Made by a program: the position numbers and the translations under genes
Part shown: positions 25,922 through 33,201 of the stretch, in pieces
Layout of the letters: every line of letters begins with the position of its first letter
Position numbering within the stretch: the stretch's first letter is position 1
Source: Catellatospora sp. TT07R-123
GTDB taxonomy: Bacteria > Actinomycetota > Actinomycetes > Mycobacteriales > Micromonosporaceae
Assembly: GCF_018327705.1 (NCBI RefSeq)
Contig: NZ_BNEM01000001.1
Span: 372,001-436,000 of the forward strand
DNA length: 64,000 nt
Direction of reading: 5' to 3'
Notes under the pieces: model-generated
The model's input: only the letters and a program-made list of their open reading frames with translations
Database searches by the model: none
What the model was told of the DNA's origin: nothing

Positions 25922-27502
25922 TCAGTAGCCGGATACGTCGGGCCAGCGCAGTTCCACGCCGTCCCGGATGAGCTGTGCCTGGAACCCGGACAGGTGCTCC
26001 GGGGTGTTGCGCACGCCGCGCGGCGTCCGGCCTTCGTTCAGGCAGTACGCCGCGAGCGCCCCGGCGACCTCGCCCACGTTCCACTCGACCGGGTGGAGCC
26101 GGAACGAGCCGTTGGTGATGTGGGTGGTGCCGATGTTCTTGCCCGCTGGCAGCAGGTTCTCCATGCGGCGCGGGATGAGCGCGCCGAGGGGGATCTCGAA
26201 GGGGCACGAGCCGACGTCGATGTAGTTGTCGCCGCCGGTCGAGGGGTGCAGGTCGATGCGGTACATGCCGACACCGACGGCGTCGTGGTAGGCGGCGGCG
26301 CCCTTGTCGCCGCGTACGGCCAGCGACAGGTCCTGCTCGACGACGGTGTACTCGGCCTGGATGCGCCGCGACTCCCGGATGTAGGGGGCCATGGCCAGGC
26401 CGTCGCCGCCGCCGGTGACGTCGCCGCGCAACCGCAGCCCGGGGAAGCCCGCCTCGGTCTGGAGCCAGTAGAGGACCGACAGCGACAGCTGCCGGGCGTT
26501 GGCGAGGTGGGTGTCGGCGTCGGGGACGTCGATGACCGGGCTCTCGAAGTAGTCGATCATCGGCCAGTTGACCAGGCAGATGTCGCTGTCGTAGCTGCCC
26601 GGGGTGAACAGCTTGCGGGCGGCGATGCGCCGGAAGGTCCAGAGGTTGCCGTCGCCGGCGCTGACGCGCTGGTCGGCGAGCACCGACAGCGGGTCGTCGT
26701 CGGGGTTGGGGGTGAAGGTGCGCTCGCTGACGGCCAGGGTGCGCGGGTTGGGCGAGCGGAACGACAGCAGCCGGTCGCCCCAGAACGGCGGGTGGTAGGC
26801 GCGCCAGAAGTCGTACTGGGCGGGCTTGTCGATGGTGTGGTCGCCGTCGACGTGGTCGATCGCGAAGCAGACCGACACCGCCTGCATGTTCATCGGCTGC
26901 GCGGTGTCCGGGGCGCTGGGCTCACCGGTGTCGTGGCGGGACTCGAAGCCGGTGGTGTACTCGGTGCCGGTCAGCGGCAGCAGCTCACCGGTCTCGGTCG
27001 CGTCCAGCACGTACGCCGCCTCGACGACGTGCCGCTCCCCCGAGCGGACGTGCTCGACCGTGACCGCGGTGACCCGGTCGCCGTCGGTGTCGGCGGCCAC
27101 CGGCCGGTACGGCTGGAGCACCGTCAGCCGCCCGGACGAGCGGTACGGGGCCAGCATCGCTTCGATGACCGCGACGGCGACCCTGGGTTCGTGGCACAGC
27201 CGGCTGACGTGCCCGCCGCCCGGGTTGAGCTCGCGCCAGGCGCGGGCGGCCGGGGTGAGCGGGTAGTGCGCCCGGTAGTAGTCCCGGATGCCGTCGCGCA
27301 GCGCCCGGTAGCTGCGGGTGATGCCGAACTGCTCCACCCAGCTGTGCTCGTCCGGCGGGACGGCCTGGCTGGTCAGCTGCCCGCCGAGCCAGTCGTACTC
27401 CTCGGTGAGCACCACGCGGCGGCCCGCCCGCAGTGCGCCCAGCGCCGCGGCGACCCCGCCGAGCCCCCCGCCGACCACCAGAATCTCGGCTTGCATGTTC
27501 AT
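25922..27502 (-). CDS. FAD-dependent oxidoreductase (PF12831 type)
   Basis: 526 residues. N-terminal dinucleotide-binding motif ILVVGGGLGGVAAALGALRAGRRVVLTEE (read here as GGGLGG with the Glu that binds ribose) and a second FAD motif ending LLPAGKNIGTTHITNGSFRLHPVEW near residue 450. Members of this group are often found in sugar or glycan utilisation loci, and their reaction is seldom known. The start overlaps the LacI stop (ATGA). In context it should act on the imported sugar or its product, in the cytoplasm (no signal peptide). Confidence 0.85.
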   Translation of the reverse strand: MNMQAEILVVGGGLGGVAAALGALRAGRRVVLTEEYDWLGGQLTSQAVPPDEHSWVEQFGITRSYRALRDGIRDYYRAHYPLTPAARAWRELNPGGGHVSRLCHEPRVAVAVIEAMLAPYRSSGRLTVLQPYRPVAADTDGDRVTAVTVEHVRSGERHVVEAAYVLDATETGELLPLTGTEYTTGFESRHDTGEPSAPDTAQPMNMQAVSVCFAIDHVDGDHTIDKPAQYDFWRAYHPPFWGDRLLSFRSPNPRTLAVSERTFTPNPDDDPLSVLADQRVSAGDGNLWTFRRIAARKLFTPGSYDSDICLVNWPMIDYFESPVIDVPDADTHLANARQLSLSVLYWLQTEAGFPGLRLRGDVTGGGDGLAMAPYIRESRRIQAEYTVVEQDLSLAVRGDKGAAAYHDAVGVGMYRIDLHPSTGGDNYIDVGSCPFEIPLGALIPRRMENLLPAGKNIGTTHITNGSFRLHPVEWNVGEVAGALAAYCLNEGRTPRGVRNTPEHLSGFQAQLIRDGVELRWPDVSGY

Positions 27503-28548
27503 TTCCCTCTTTCGATGAGCGTCTGGCCGGGCACGATCTCGCAGGGCAGCAGCCGCTGCCGTGGGCCGGGCGTGCCTTCGATGAGCTCGGTCAGGACCTC
27601 GACGGCCTGCGCGCCCATCGCCTGGCGCGGAATGCGCAGGCTGGTGAACTCCACCGCGGTCGGCAGCGCGGCCCTGGTGGGCTCGCCCAGCGTCGCCACG
27701 GACAGTGCGATCCCGCGCTCGCGGGCCAGTTCGAGCAGCGCGACGCCGTCGGCGTGCTCCTCGGCGACCACCGCGGTCACCTGGGCCGCCTCGACCGCGT
27801 CCAGCACCGCGGCCAGATCACGCAGGACGGCGTCACCGGCTGCGGCCTGCGTCTCCAGCGTGTAGTGGCCCCCGTGAACCCCCGCGGCGGCGACCGCCTC
27901 GCGGAAGCCCCGGCCGCGGTCGGCCCACGACTCCGGACCGTCGCCCTGGCCGAGGTACGCCAGCCGGTCGTGGCCCAGCGCGACCGCTCGGCGCACGATG
28001 TCGCCGGTGGCCGCCGCGTAGTCCGCGCCGACGTAGGGCACCGGCCCGCCCGCGTCGTCGCGGCGGCCGATCGACACGAACGGGATGTCCTCGGCGATGA
28101 GCCGCGCCAGGTCGGACGGGTCGATGGTGCGACCGAGCAGGATGCTGCCGTCGGCCAGCCGCAGCCGGTTGTCGCCGTGGAAGATGCGCCTGCGGCCGTC
28201 GACCACCGGCGTGCTGGTGAGCAGGAGCAGGTCGCAGCCGAGCACCTCGGCCTGCTGCTCGATGCCGACCAGGAACGGGTGGTAGAAGTCGCTGTTGGCG
28301 CTGGGGAACACCGGCTCGTAGGTGAACACCCCCAGGATGCGGTTGTGCCCGGCCGCCAGCCGCCGCGCGACCGGATCGGCGACGTAGCCGGTCTCGGCGA
28401 TGGCTCGCAGGACCTTCTCACGGGTCTCGGCCGACAGCTTGACGTCGGCATCGGAGCGTCCGTTGAGGACCAGGGAGACGGTCGCCTGGCTGACGCCGGT
28501 CATGCGGGCGATGTCCTGTTGGGTCACCCGCCTGCGGGCTCCGGTCAC
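27499..28548 (-). CDS. LacI-family repressor of the sugar locus
   Basis: 349 residues from a GTG. N-terminal HTH VTQQDIARMTGVSQATVSLVLNG and hinge GYVADPVARRLAAG, followed by a periplasmic-binding-protein-like effector domain. First gene of its own operon, overlapping the FAD oxidoreductase gene by ATGA. Two palindromes of the LacI type stand upstream, so it should repress both its operon and the divergent secreted protein until a sugar is bound. Confidence 0.92.
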   Translation of the reverse strand: MTGARRRVTQQDIARMTGVSQATVSLVLNGRSDADVKLSAETREKVLRAIAETGYVADPVARRLAAGHNRILGVFTYEPVFPSANSDFYHPFLVGIEQQAEVLGCDLLLLTSTPVVDGRRRIFHGDNRLRLADGSILLGRTIDPSDLARLIAEDIPFVSIGRRDDAGGPVPYVGADYAAATGDIVRRAVALGHDRLAYLGQGDGPESWADRGRGFREAVAAAGVHGGHYTLETQAAAGDAVLRDLAAVLDAVEAAQVTAVVAEEHADGVALLELARERGIALSVATLGEPTRAALPTAVEFTSLRIPRQAMGAQAVEVLTELIEGTPGPRQRLLPCEIVPGQTLIERGK

Positions 28549-28569
28549 GGTGCGTGTCCAATCTTCGAG

Positions 28570-28583
28570 CTAATGCGCATTAG
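28570..28583. promoter_or_regulatory. LacI-type operator 1, CTAATGCGCATTAG
   Basis: Perfect 14-bp palindrome with central CG, 22 bases upstream of the LacI-family gene start. AT-rich arms stand out in the GC-rich surroundings. Confidence 0.8.
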
Positions 28584-28668
28584 TTGTTTCGGTGAGATGA
28601 CATCTTGCGCACCGCACAGCGCTTCGTCAAGCCCCGCAACGAAAACGGCTCGGCAAGAAGTTCCTGAA

Positions 28669-28682
28669 CTAATTCGTATTAG
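28669..28682. promoter_or_regulatory. LacI-type operator 2, CTAATTCGTATTAG
   Basis: Same arms as the site at 28570 (CTAAT and ATTAG around a CG centre), 99 bases away centre to centre. It lies 78 bases upstream of the divergent beta-propeller gene. The pair could support looping or separate control of the two promoters. Confidence 0.78.
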
Positions 28683-28759
28683 CCCCTTGACGGCCAGTCG
28701 GCCGCCGCAACACACTCACCGTTACTTTCGGTCATCCCCATCGATGGGAGGCACCACCG

Positions 28760-29752
28760 ATGCAACCGCTCCTCAGCCGGCGGCAGCTCCTGGCGGCAGG
28801 CGCTGCCGCAGGCGCCGCAGCAGCCGGCGGGCTCGGCGCCGTGGCCCTCGGCAGCCCCGCCCACGCCGCACCGGCCGGATTCCCGACCTACCAGTACCTC
28901 GGGACCCCGTTCGACAAGGCGAGCCTGCGCTACAACCCCACCAACGAGCTCATCTTCCCGTGCATCCGCGGGGTGTACGACAAGATCAGCTCACCCCTGG
29001 GCAGGTACTACCTGTACTACGCCCCGCACGACGCGCCCGGCGGCATCTGCCTGGCCTACGGCGACTCCCTCGGCGGGAAGTTCACCGAGTACCCGAACAA
29101 CCCGATCGTGGCCAACGTGTGGTCGCCGCACTACTCGGTCAGCCACGTGTCCAGCCCGCACGTCATCTGGAACGCCGCGAACAGCAAGTTCTACCTGTAC
29201 TTCCACGGCGAGAACGACACCACCCGGATGGCCTGGTCCACCGACGGCGTGCACTTCACCTACTTCGGGCGGGTGCTGCACACCGGCGTCATCCCGGGTG
29301 CGACCGAGACGTCGTACGCCCGCGTCTTCGAGCACGCCGTGCCGGGCCTGGGCAACAAGTACGTCATGGTGTTCATGGCCGTCACCTCGGGCACCCGCAA
29401 GATCTTCTGGGGCTGGTCCGCCGACGGCAAGGCCTGGTCCTACGACCCGACGCCGCTGGTCACGCCCGGCCCGGACGGGCAGACCGACATCTCCGGGGCG
29501 CACCTGCTCAAGCGCAACGACACGGCGTACATCGTCTACCACGGCAACGGCGGCGACATGTACCTCACCGAGGTCGGCAACTCCTTCGACCGCGAGGTGC
29601 ACCTCGGGGTGTTCCACTACGCGCTGGACGCCTCGCCCGACCGCGGGCGCAGCGCCGCGCCGTCCTTCGGCACCGACGGCGGCGTGCAGTACATGTTCTA
29701 CGAGGCCGGACCCCGCCTCGACGCCACCATCGCCGTCGCCCGAGCCGTCTGA
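28760..29752 (+). CDS. Tat-secreted five-bladed beta-propeller glycosidase-like protein
   Basis: 330 residues. N-terminal SRRQLLAAG followed by an Ala-rich core and SPAHAA is a twin-arginine signal (residues 1-37). The mature part repeats strand patterns such as YYLYYAPHDAPGGICLAYGD, KFYLYFHGENDTTRMAWSTDG and KYVMVFMAVTSGTRKIFWGWSADG, as in GH43, GH117 and related propellers. Catalytic residues cannot be assigned safely. Divergent from the LacI operon and flanked by its operators, so it probably acts outside the cell on the same polysaccharide. Confidence 0.82.
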   Translation: MQPLLSRRQLLAAGAAAGAAAAGGLGAVALGSPAHAAPAGFPTYQYLGTPFDKASLRYNPTNELIFPCIRGVYDKISSPLGRYYLYYAPHDAPGGICLAYGDSLGGKFTEYPNNPIVANVWSPHYSVSHVSSPHVIWNAANSKFYLYFHGENDTTRMAWSTDGVHFTYFGRVLHTGVIPGATETSYARVFEHAVPGLGNKYVMVFMAVTSGTRKIFWGWSADGKAWSYDPTPLVTPGPDGQTDISGAHLLKRNDTAYIVYHGNGGDMYLTEVGNSFDREVHLGVFHYALDASPDRGRSAAPSFGTDGGVQYMFYEAGPRLDATIAVARAV

Positions 29753-29802
29753 CCCGGTCGACCCTGCGAGCACCCGCGTGCCGCCACCCGGCGGCCTCGG
29801 GG

Positions 29803-29836
29803 CCGAGCAGCCGCCGCGCCGTCGGCGGCCGCTCGG
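29803..29836. terminator. hairpin between convergent genes
   Basis: Stem CCGAGC-A-GCCGCCG with CGGCGGC-C-GCTCGG and a CGCCGT loop; 13 pairs with one mismatch. It lies between the beta-propeller gene and the I36 remnant and can serve both strands. Confidence 0.65.
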
Positions 29837-29849
29837 TGGGCGGGTGTCA

Positions 29850-30191
29850 TCAGCAGGTGGAGGCGGAACTGATCGCGATCCACTTCGAGCCGTAGAAGTC
29901 GGTGCTGCTGTCGTTGATGCGGCGGCTCTCGCCGGGCATCAGGCAGATGACGGTGCCGGACTGGAAGTAGACGTAGGCGACATCGTCGTGGCGGGTGTTG
30001 ACCACCCAGGGCGAGTACCACGCGGCCTGGGCCACGTTCTGGTCGTTGGGGTACGTCACGACCTGGTACTTCGCCGTCACGTAGAGCGCGGTGCCGAGGG
30101 AGTTCCAGTCCTCGAAGCAGACGTACGGGTACGGGCAGGGCTCGGCCGCGGCCGCCGGGCTGGCGACGTTGCCGTGGGCGATGAGCCACTT
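29850..30191 (-). pseudogene. decapitated peptidase-inhibitor I36-like secreted protein
   Basis: The frame ends with a good I36/beta-gamma-crystallin-like domain: EPCPYPYVCFEDWNSLGTAL, VYFQSGTVICLMPGES and a final Cys. Before it stands the end of a signal peptide (LIAHGNVASPAAAA before EPC), but the start codon and the n-region are missing. Upstream, the same strand codes for the nitrilase in another frame, with no ATG, GTG or TTG in the inhibitor frame until 30080, which lies inside the domain. I read this as a gene that lost its 5' end by a deletion joining it to the nitrilase gene. Confidence 0.6.
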
Positions 30192-30964
30192 CGGTGGTAA
30201 TGGAGCGACAGCACGTCCTGGCGGCGCTGCCCGAGATACCAGTTCCCAGCCTCGTCCGAGTCGAGGACGTGCCGCAGCAGGCCGGTGCGCCCTGGGGCGA
30301 GTTCGCCGAGCACCTCACCGCGCGGGGACACCACCATGCTCGGGCAGTGCTGATCGGGATGGGCGATGTTGGCGGACGCGAGGAAACGCTGATTCTCGGC
30401 CGCCCGGCTGATCAGATGGCTCCGCCAGACACCTTCGGGCTCGCGGGTGTTGGCGGCGTTCGTGAGGTACACGAAAAGCTTGGCACCGGCCGTCGCCAGG
30501 TGCTGCCACTGCTCGGGGAAGCGGATTTCGCGGCAGAGCTGCATTCCGGCGGTGACGGTTCCGTCACGATGCGGGACGTCAACGGTCGGCAGGGCGTCGC
30601 CGGGGAGCAGCCGGCCGCGTTCGTTCATCGCGAGATTGATCTTCCGGTAGACCTGGTGACGGCTGCCGTCAGCCGGGAAGAACAGGCCCGCGTTGCACCA
30701 TCCGCCCGCCTGAGGAAGCAGCGAACCGCAGAAGACGTGCGCCTGTCGGCGGACGGCTAGCCGGGCCACCTGGGCGACGGCGTCGTTCACCTCGGCGGGG
30801 TCCAGCCGGTCCAGCGGCGCCAGATCCTCGCCGTACCCGGACAGCATCCCCTCCGGCAGGATGACGACGTCGCCGGAGGCAGCCTCGCCGAGGACATCCT
30901 GCACCGTGCCCAGATTGGCGTCGATGCTCCAGACGACGGGAACCTGGGCGATCATGATGGACAT
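30077..30964 (-). CDS. nitrilase-superfamily amidohydrolase with read-on tail
   Basis: 295 residues from the ATG at 30964. The catalytic Glu-Lys-Cys triad is complete: Glu38 in ILPEGMLSGYG, Lys108 in VYRKINL, Cys144 in MQLCREIRFPE. The family cleaves amides or nitriles (formamidase and aliphatic amidase are relatives). Homology-like sequence ends near residue 258 (LSLHYHR, about base 30190); the last 37 residues are out-of-frame reading of the I36 gene, rich in Arg, Pro and Thr. The original stop is therefore lost. The enzyme core is intact. Confidence 0.75.
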   Translation of the reverse strand: MSIMIAQVPVVWSIDANLGTVQDVLGEAASGDVVILPEGMLSGYGEDLAPLDRLDPAEVNDAVAQVARLAVRRQAHVFCGSLLPQAGGWCNAGLFFPADGSRHQVYRKINLAMNERGRLLPGDALPTVDVPHRDGTVTAGMQLCREIRFPEQWQHLATAGAKLFVYLTNAANTREPEGVWRSHLISRAAENQRFLASANIAHPDQHCPSMVVSPRGEVLGELAPGRTGLLRHVLDSDEAGNWYLGQRRQDVLSLHYHRSGSSPTATSPARRPRPSPARTRTSASRTGTPSAPRST

Positions 30965-31088
30965 CCGCACCGGATCATCCTGGCCGCTCCACGTGTTCCG
31001 CGAAAGGGGAGCTTGATGCCTTCCGCCGGGCCGCACCGATGCGCCGGTCAAGAAAGACCGTGGCGCAGACCCGGCGACCGGCGTGCGG

Positions 31089-31124
31089 CGAAGCTCGCCA
31101 GCGGTCGGGAACTGGCGAGCTTCG
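31089..31124 (-). terminator. terminator after the DUF385 gene
   Basis: Perfect 13-bp stem CGAAGCTCGCCAG / CTGGCGAGCTTCG around a 10-base loop, 8 bases past the stop of the minus-strand DUF385 gene. Confidence 0.75.
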
Positions 31125-31131
31125 GGCCCGG

Positions 31132-31560
31132 TCACCCAGCCGTGACGCGGGTGAGTTCCAGGACGGGGATGGTCCGGATGCCCTTGGTCTTCTCCGCGTA
31201 CTCGGCGAAGCCGGAGTAGCGGCGGGCCTGCTCGGCGTAGGTGCGGTCGCGCTCGTCTCCGGCCAGCTCCCGCACGCTGACCGGGTAGGTCTCGGTGCCG
31301 ACCTCGACGGCGCCGCGCCCGGCCGTGGTGAGGTTGTAGTACCAGTCGGGGTTGGTGGGCGCGCCGGCCTTGGACGCGAACACGTAGATGACGTCGCCGT
31401 CGCTGTCGTGCGGCAGGTACATCATCGGGTTGACCAGCTCGCGGCCGCTCTTGCGCCCGAGGTGGTGGACCAGCACCATCGGGGCCCCCGTGAACGGGCC
31501 GCCGACCTGGCCCTCGTTCGCGCGGAACTCGTCGATCACCTTCGCGTTCCAGTCGTCCAT
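31132..31560 (-). CDS. DUF385 / deazaflavin (F420)-dependent nitroreductase-like protein
   Basis: 142 residues. Split-barrel flavin-fold marks: MVLVHHLGRKSGRELVNPMMYL and WYYNLTTAGRGAVEVG are diagnostic of the DUF385/Ddn family in actinobacteria, whose members use F420H2 to reduce nitro-compounds, quinones or enones. The start at 31560 is taken because GGCGAGG precedes it; the extension to 31659 looks unlike coding sequence. Substrate unknown. Confidence 0.88.
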   Translation of the reverse strand: MDDWNAKVIDEFRANEGQVGGPFTGAPMVLVHHLGRKSGRELVNPMMYLPHDSDGDVIYVFASKAGAPTNPDWYYNLTTAGRGAVEVGTETYPVSVRELAGDERDRTYAEQARRYSGFAEYAEKTKGIRTIPVLELTRVTAG

Positions 31561-31671
31561 GGAATGCGCCTCGCCTTCTCGTACCGAATGGATGCTCGGG
31601 TCCATCTTCGCCCCCGACGGCGGCCGACGTGCCGCAGGTGGCGCACATGCATCAGCCACGGACGCAGGGCA

Positions 31672-32013
31672 TCAGACGTGGTAGTGCTCGACCAGGTCGG
31701 CCAGGACGGAGCGGGTGCGGTGCAGGGAGTCGAGCTGCTCTTCGACCCGGTGCAGTTCGGCGCGCAGGCGCTCGGCCAGCCAGGGCGTGCGGAGGGACCT
31801 GTCGCTGATGCACGGCAGCACGTCGTGGATCGTGCTGCTGGACAGGCCGGCGGCGAGCAGGGACTGGATCAGGGTTACGCGCTCGACGGCCGACTCGTGG
31901 TAGTGCCGCTGCCCGCCGCTGCTGCGCTCACTGGCCAGCAGCCCCTGCTCTTCGTAGTAACGCAGTGATCTGGCGCTCGCGCCGGTGGCCGCGGCCAGGT
32001 CGCCGATACGCAC
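31672..32013 (-). CDS. MerR-family regulator
   Basis: 113 residues from the GTG at 32013, with GGGAGG 7 bases upstream. N-terminal winged helix VRIGDLAAATGASARSLRYYEEQGLL, wing ERSSGGQRHYHESAVERV, then a coiled dimerisation helix. No Cys cluster, only one Cys, so a metal sensor is unlikely; this subgroup commonly senses small organic or redox-active molecules. Divergent from the old yellow enzyme gene, which it most likely controls. Confidence 0.88.
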   Translation of the reverse strand: MRIGDLAAATGASARSLRYYEEQGLLASERSSGGQRHYHESAVERVTLIQSLLAAGLSSSTIHDVLPCISDRSLRTPWLAERLRAELHRVEEQLDSLHRTRSVLADLVEHYHV

Positions 32014-32036
32014 GGTTGTGCCTCCCGTCACAGGAC

Positions 32037-32068
32037 TTGCCCCTGACGTCAATGTCAGGTTTTAGCGT
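32037..32068 (+). promoter_or_regulatory. MerR-type promoter/operator of the old yellow enzyme gene
   Basis: Inverted repeat CCTGAC-N6-GTCAGG (32042-32059) fills the spacer between a TTGCCC-like -35 (32037-32042) and a TTTAGC/TAGCGT -10 (about 32061-32068). A symmetric site within an overlong spacer is what MerR activators need. Confidence 0.65.
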
Positions 32069-32074
32069 AGCGCC

Positions 32075-33139
32075 ATGACCGCGACCACCGATCTGCTGGG
32101 CTCTCTGCTCACCCCCACGACACTGGCCGGGCTGCCGTTGAGCAGCCGGTTCGCGATGGCGCCGATGACCCGCTTCCGCTCCCCCGGTGGTGTTCCGACG
32201 CCCGAGGTAGCCGCGTACTACCGGCGGCGGGCCGAGCACGGCGTCGGGTTGATCATTACCGAAGGGGTGCTGGTCGACCACCCGAGCGCCGGGCACCAGG
32301 CGACCGTGCCGCGGCTGACCGCCGGGGCGGCCGAGGACGGCTGGCGCCGGGTCGTCGAGCAGGTGCACGAGGTCGGCGGCCGGATCGCCGCACAGCTGTG
32401 GCACCTGGGCAGCGCGCGGGAGCCCGTGGACGGGTTCCCGGCCTGGACGCCGTCCGGCGTGCCGGGCGGCAGCCGACCGATGACCCCCGCCGACATCGAC
32501 GACCTCCTCGCCGCGTACGCCCGTGCCGCCGCCGTCGCGGTCCGGGCCGGGTTCGACGCGCTGGAGATCCATGCCGCGCACGGCTACCTGCTCGACGAGT
32601 TCCTCTGGCCGCACACGAACCGCCGTGTCGACCGGTTCGGCGGGTCGCCGGCCGCGCGGGCGGTGTTCCCTGCGGAGGTGATCCGGGCGGTCCGGGCGGC
32701 GATCCCCCGCGATATGCCGCTCATCGTGCGGTTCTCCCAGTTCAAGGAGCGCGACTACGCCGCCCGGATCGCGGACTCCCCCGCCGAGCTGGCGGTGATC
32801 CTCGGCGCCTTCGCGGCGGCCGGGGCGGACGTGCTGCACGCCTCCCAGCGCGACTTCGCGGCCGCGGCGTTCGCCGGTTCACCGCTGAACCTGGCCGGTT
32901 GGGCGAAGCAGCTCACGGGCCTGCCGTCCATCACCGTCGGGTCGGTCGGCCTGACCCGCGACTTCCTCGGCTCCGCCGCCCGGCGTGCGCTCGTCGACCG
33001 CCTCGATGCCGGGGAGTACGACCTCGTCGCGCTCGGCCGGGTGCTGCTGGGCAACCCGGAGTGGGTGACGCACGCGGCAGCGGGCCGTCTCGACCTCATC
33101 CGCGACTACCGCAAGTCGGACGAGGACACGTACTTCTAG
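32075..33139 (+). CDS. old yellow enzyme family ene-reductase
   Basis: 354 residues, FMN-binding TIM barrel. MAPMTRFRSPGG, the substrate loop EIHAAHGYLLDEFLWPHTNRR (His pair for the substrate oxygen) and the C-terminal LVALGRVLLGNPEW are typical of alkene reductases. It reduces activated C=C bonds with NAD(P)H. Transcribed divergently from a MerR gene across a symmetric operator, as seen for detoxifying old yellow enzymes. A strong hairpin follows. Confidence 0.92.
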   Translation: MTATTDLLGSLLTPTTLAGLPLSSRFAMAPMTRFRSPGGVPTPEVAAYYRRRAEHGVGLIITEGVLVDHPSAGHQATVPRLTAGAAEDGWRRVVEQVHEVGGRIAAQLWHLGSAREPVDGFPAWTPSGVPGGSRPMTPADIDDLLAAYARAAAVAVRAGFDALEIHAAHGYLLDEFLWPHTNRRVDRFGGSPAARAVFPAEVIRAVRAAIPRDMPLIVRFSQFKERDYAARIADSPAELAVILGAFAAAGADVLHASQRDFAAAAFAGSPLNLAGWAKQLTGLPSITVGSVGLTRDFLGSAARRALVDRLDAGEYDLVALGRVLLGNPEWVTHAAAGRLDLIRDYRKSDEDTYF

Positions 33140-33154
33140 GCCGCGGACGGAAAG

Positions 33155-33193
33155 CACGCCGGTGGGCCCGCGAGCAGCGGGCCCACCGGCGTG
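33155..33193. terminator. bidirectional terminator, perfect 17-bp stem
   Basis: CACGCCGGTGGGCCCGC and its exact complement around GAGCA, between the convergent old yellow enzyme and Ig-repeat genes. Confidence 0.85.
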
Positions 33194-33201
33194 ATCAGGG
33201 G

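Noticed and set aside
24746..27865. 1039-residue plus-strand frame opposite the binding protein and flavoenzyme genes
   Set aside because: Composition typical of an antisense shadow; both genes beneath it are clear families.
27433..29895. 820-residue plus-strand frame over the LacI and beta-propeller genes
   Set aside because: Crosses two clear genes and the operators between them; no domain recognised.
29698..30318. 206-residue minus-strand frame spanning the inhibitor remnant
   Set aside because: Arg/Pro/Gly-rich in a third frame; the true signal is the I36 domain in the neighbouring frame.
30077..31648. Nitrilase extended to 523 residues
   Set aside because: The upstream part shadows the DUF385 gene; the nitrilase fold starts at the ATG at 30964.
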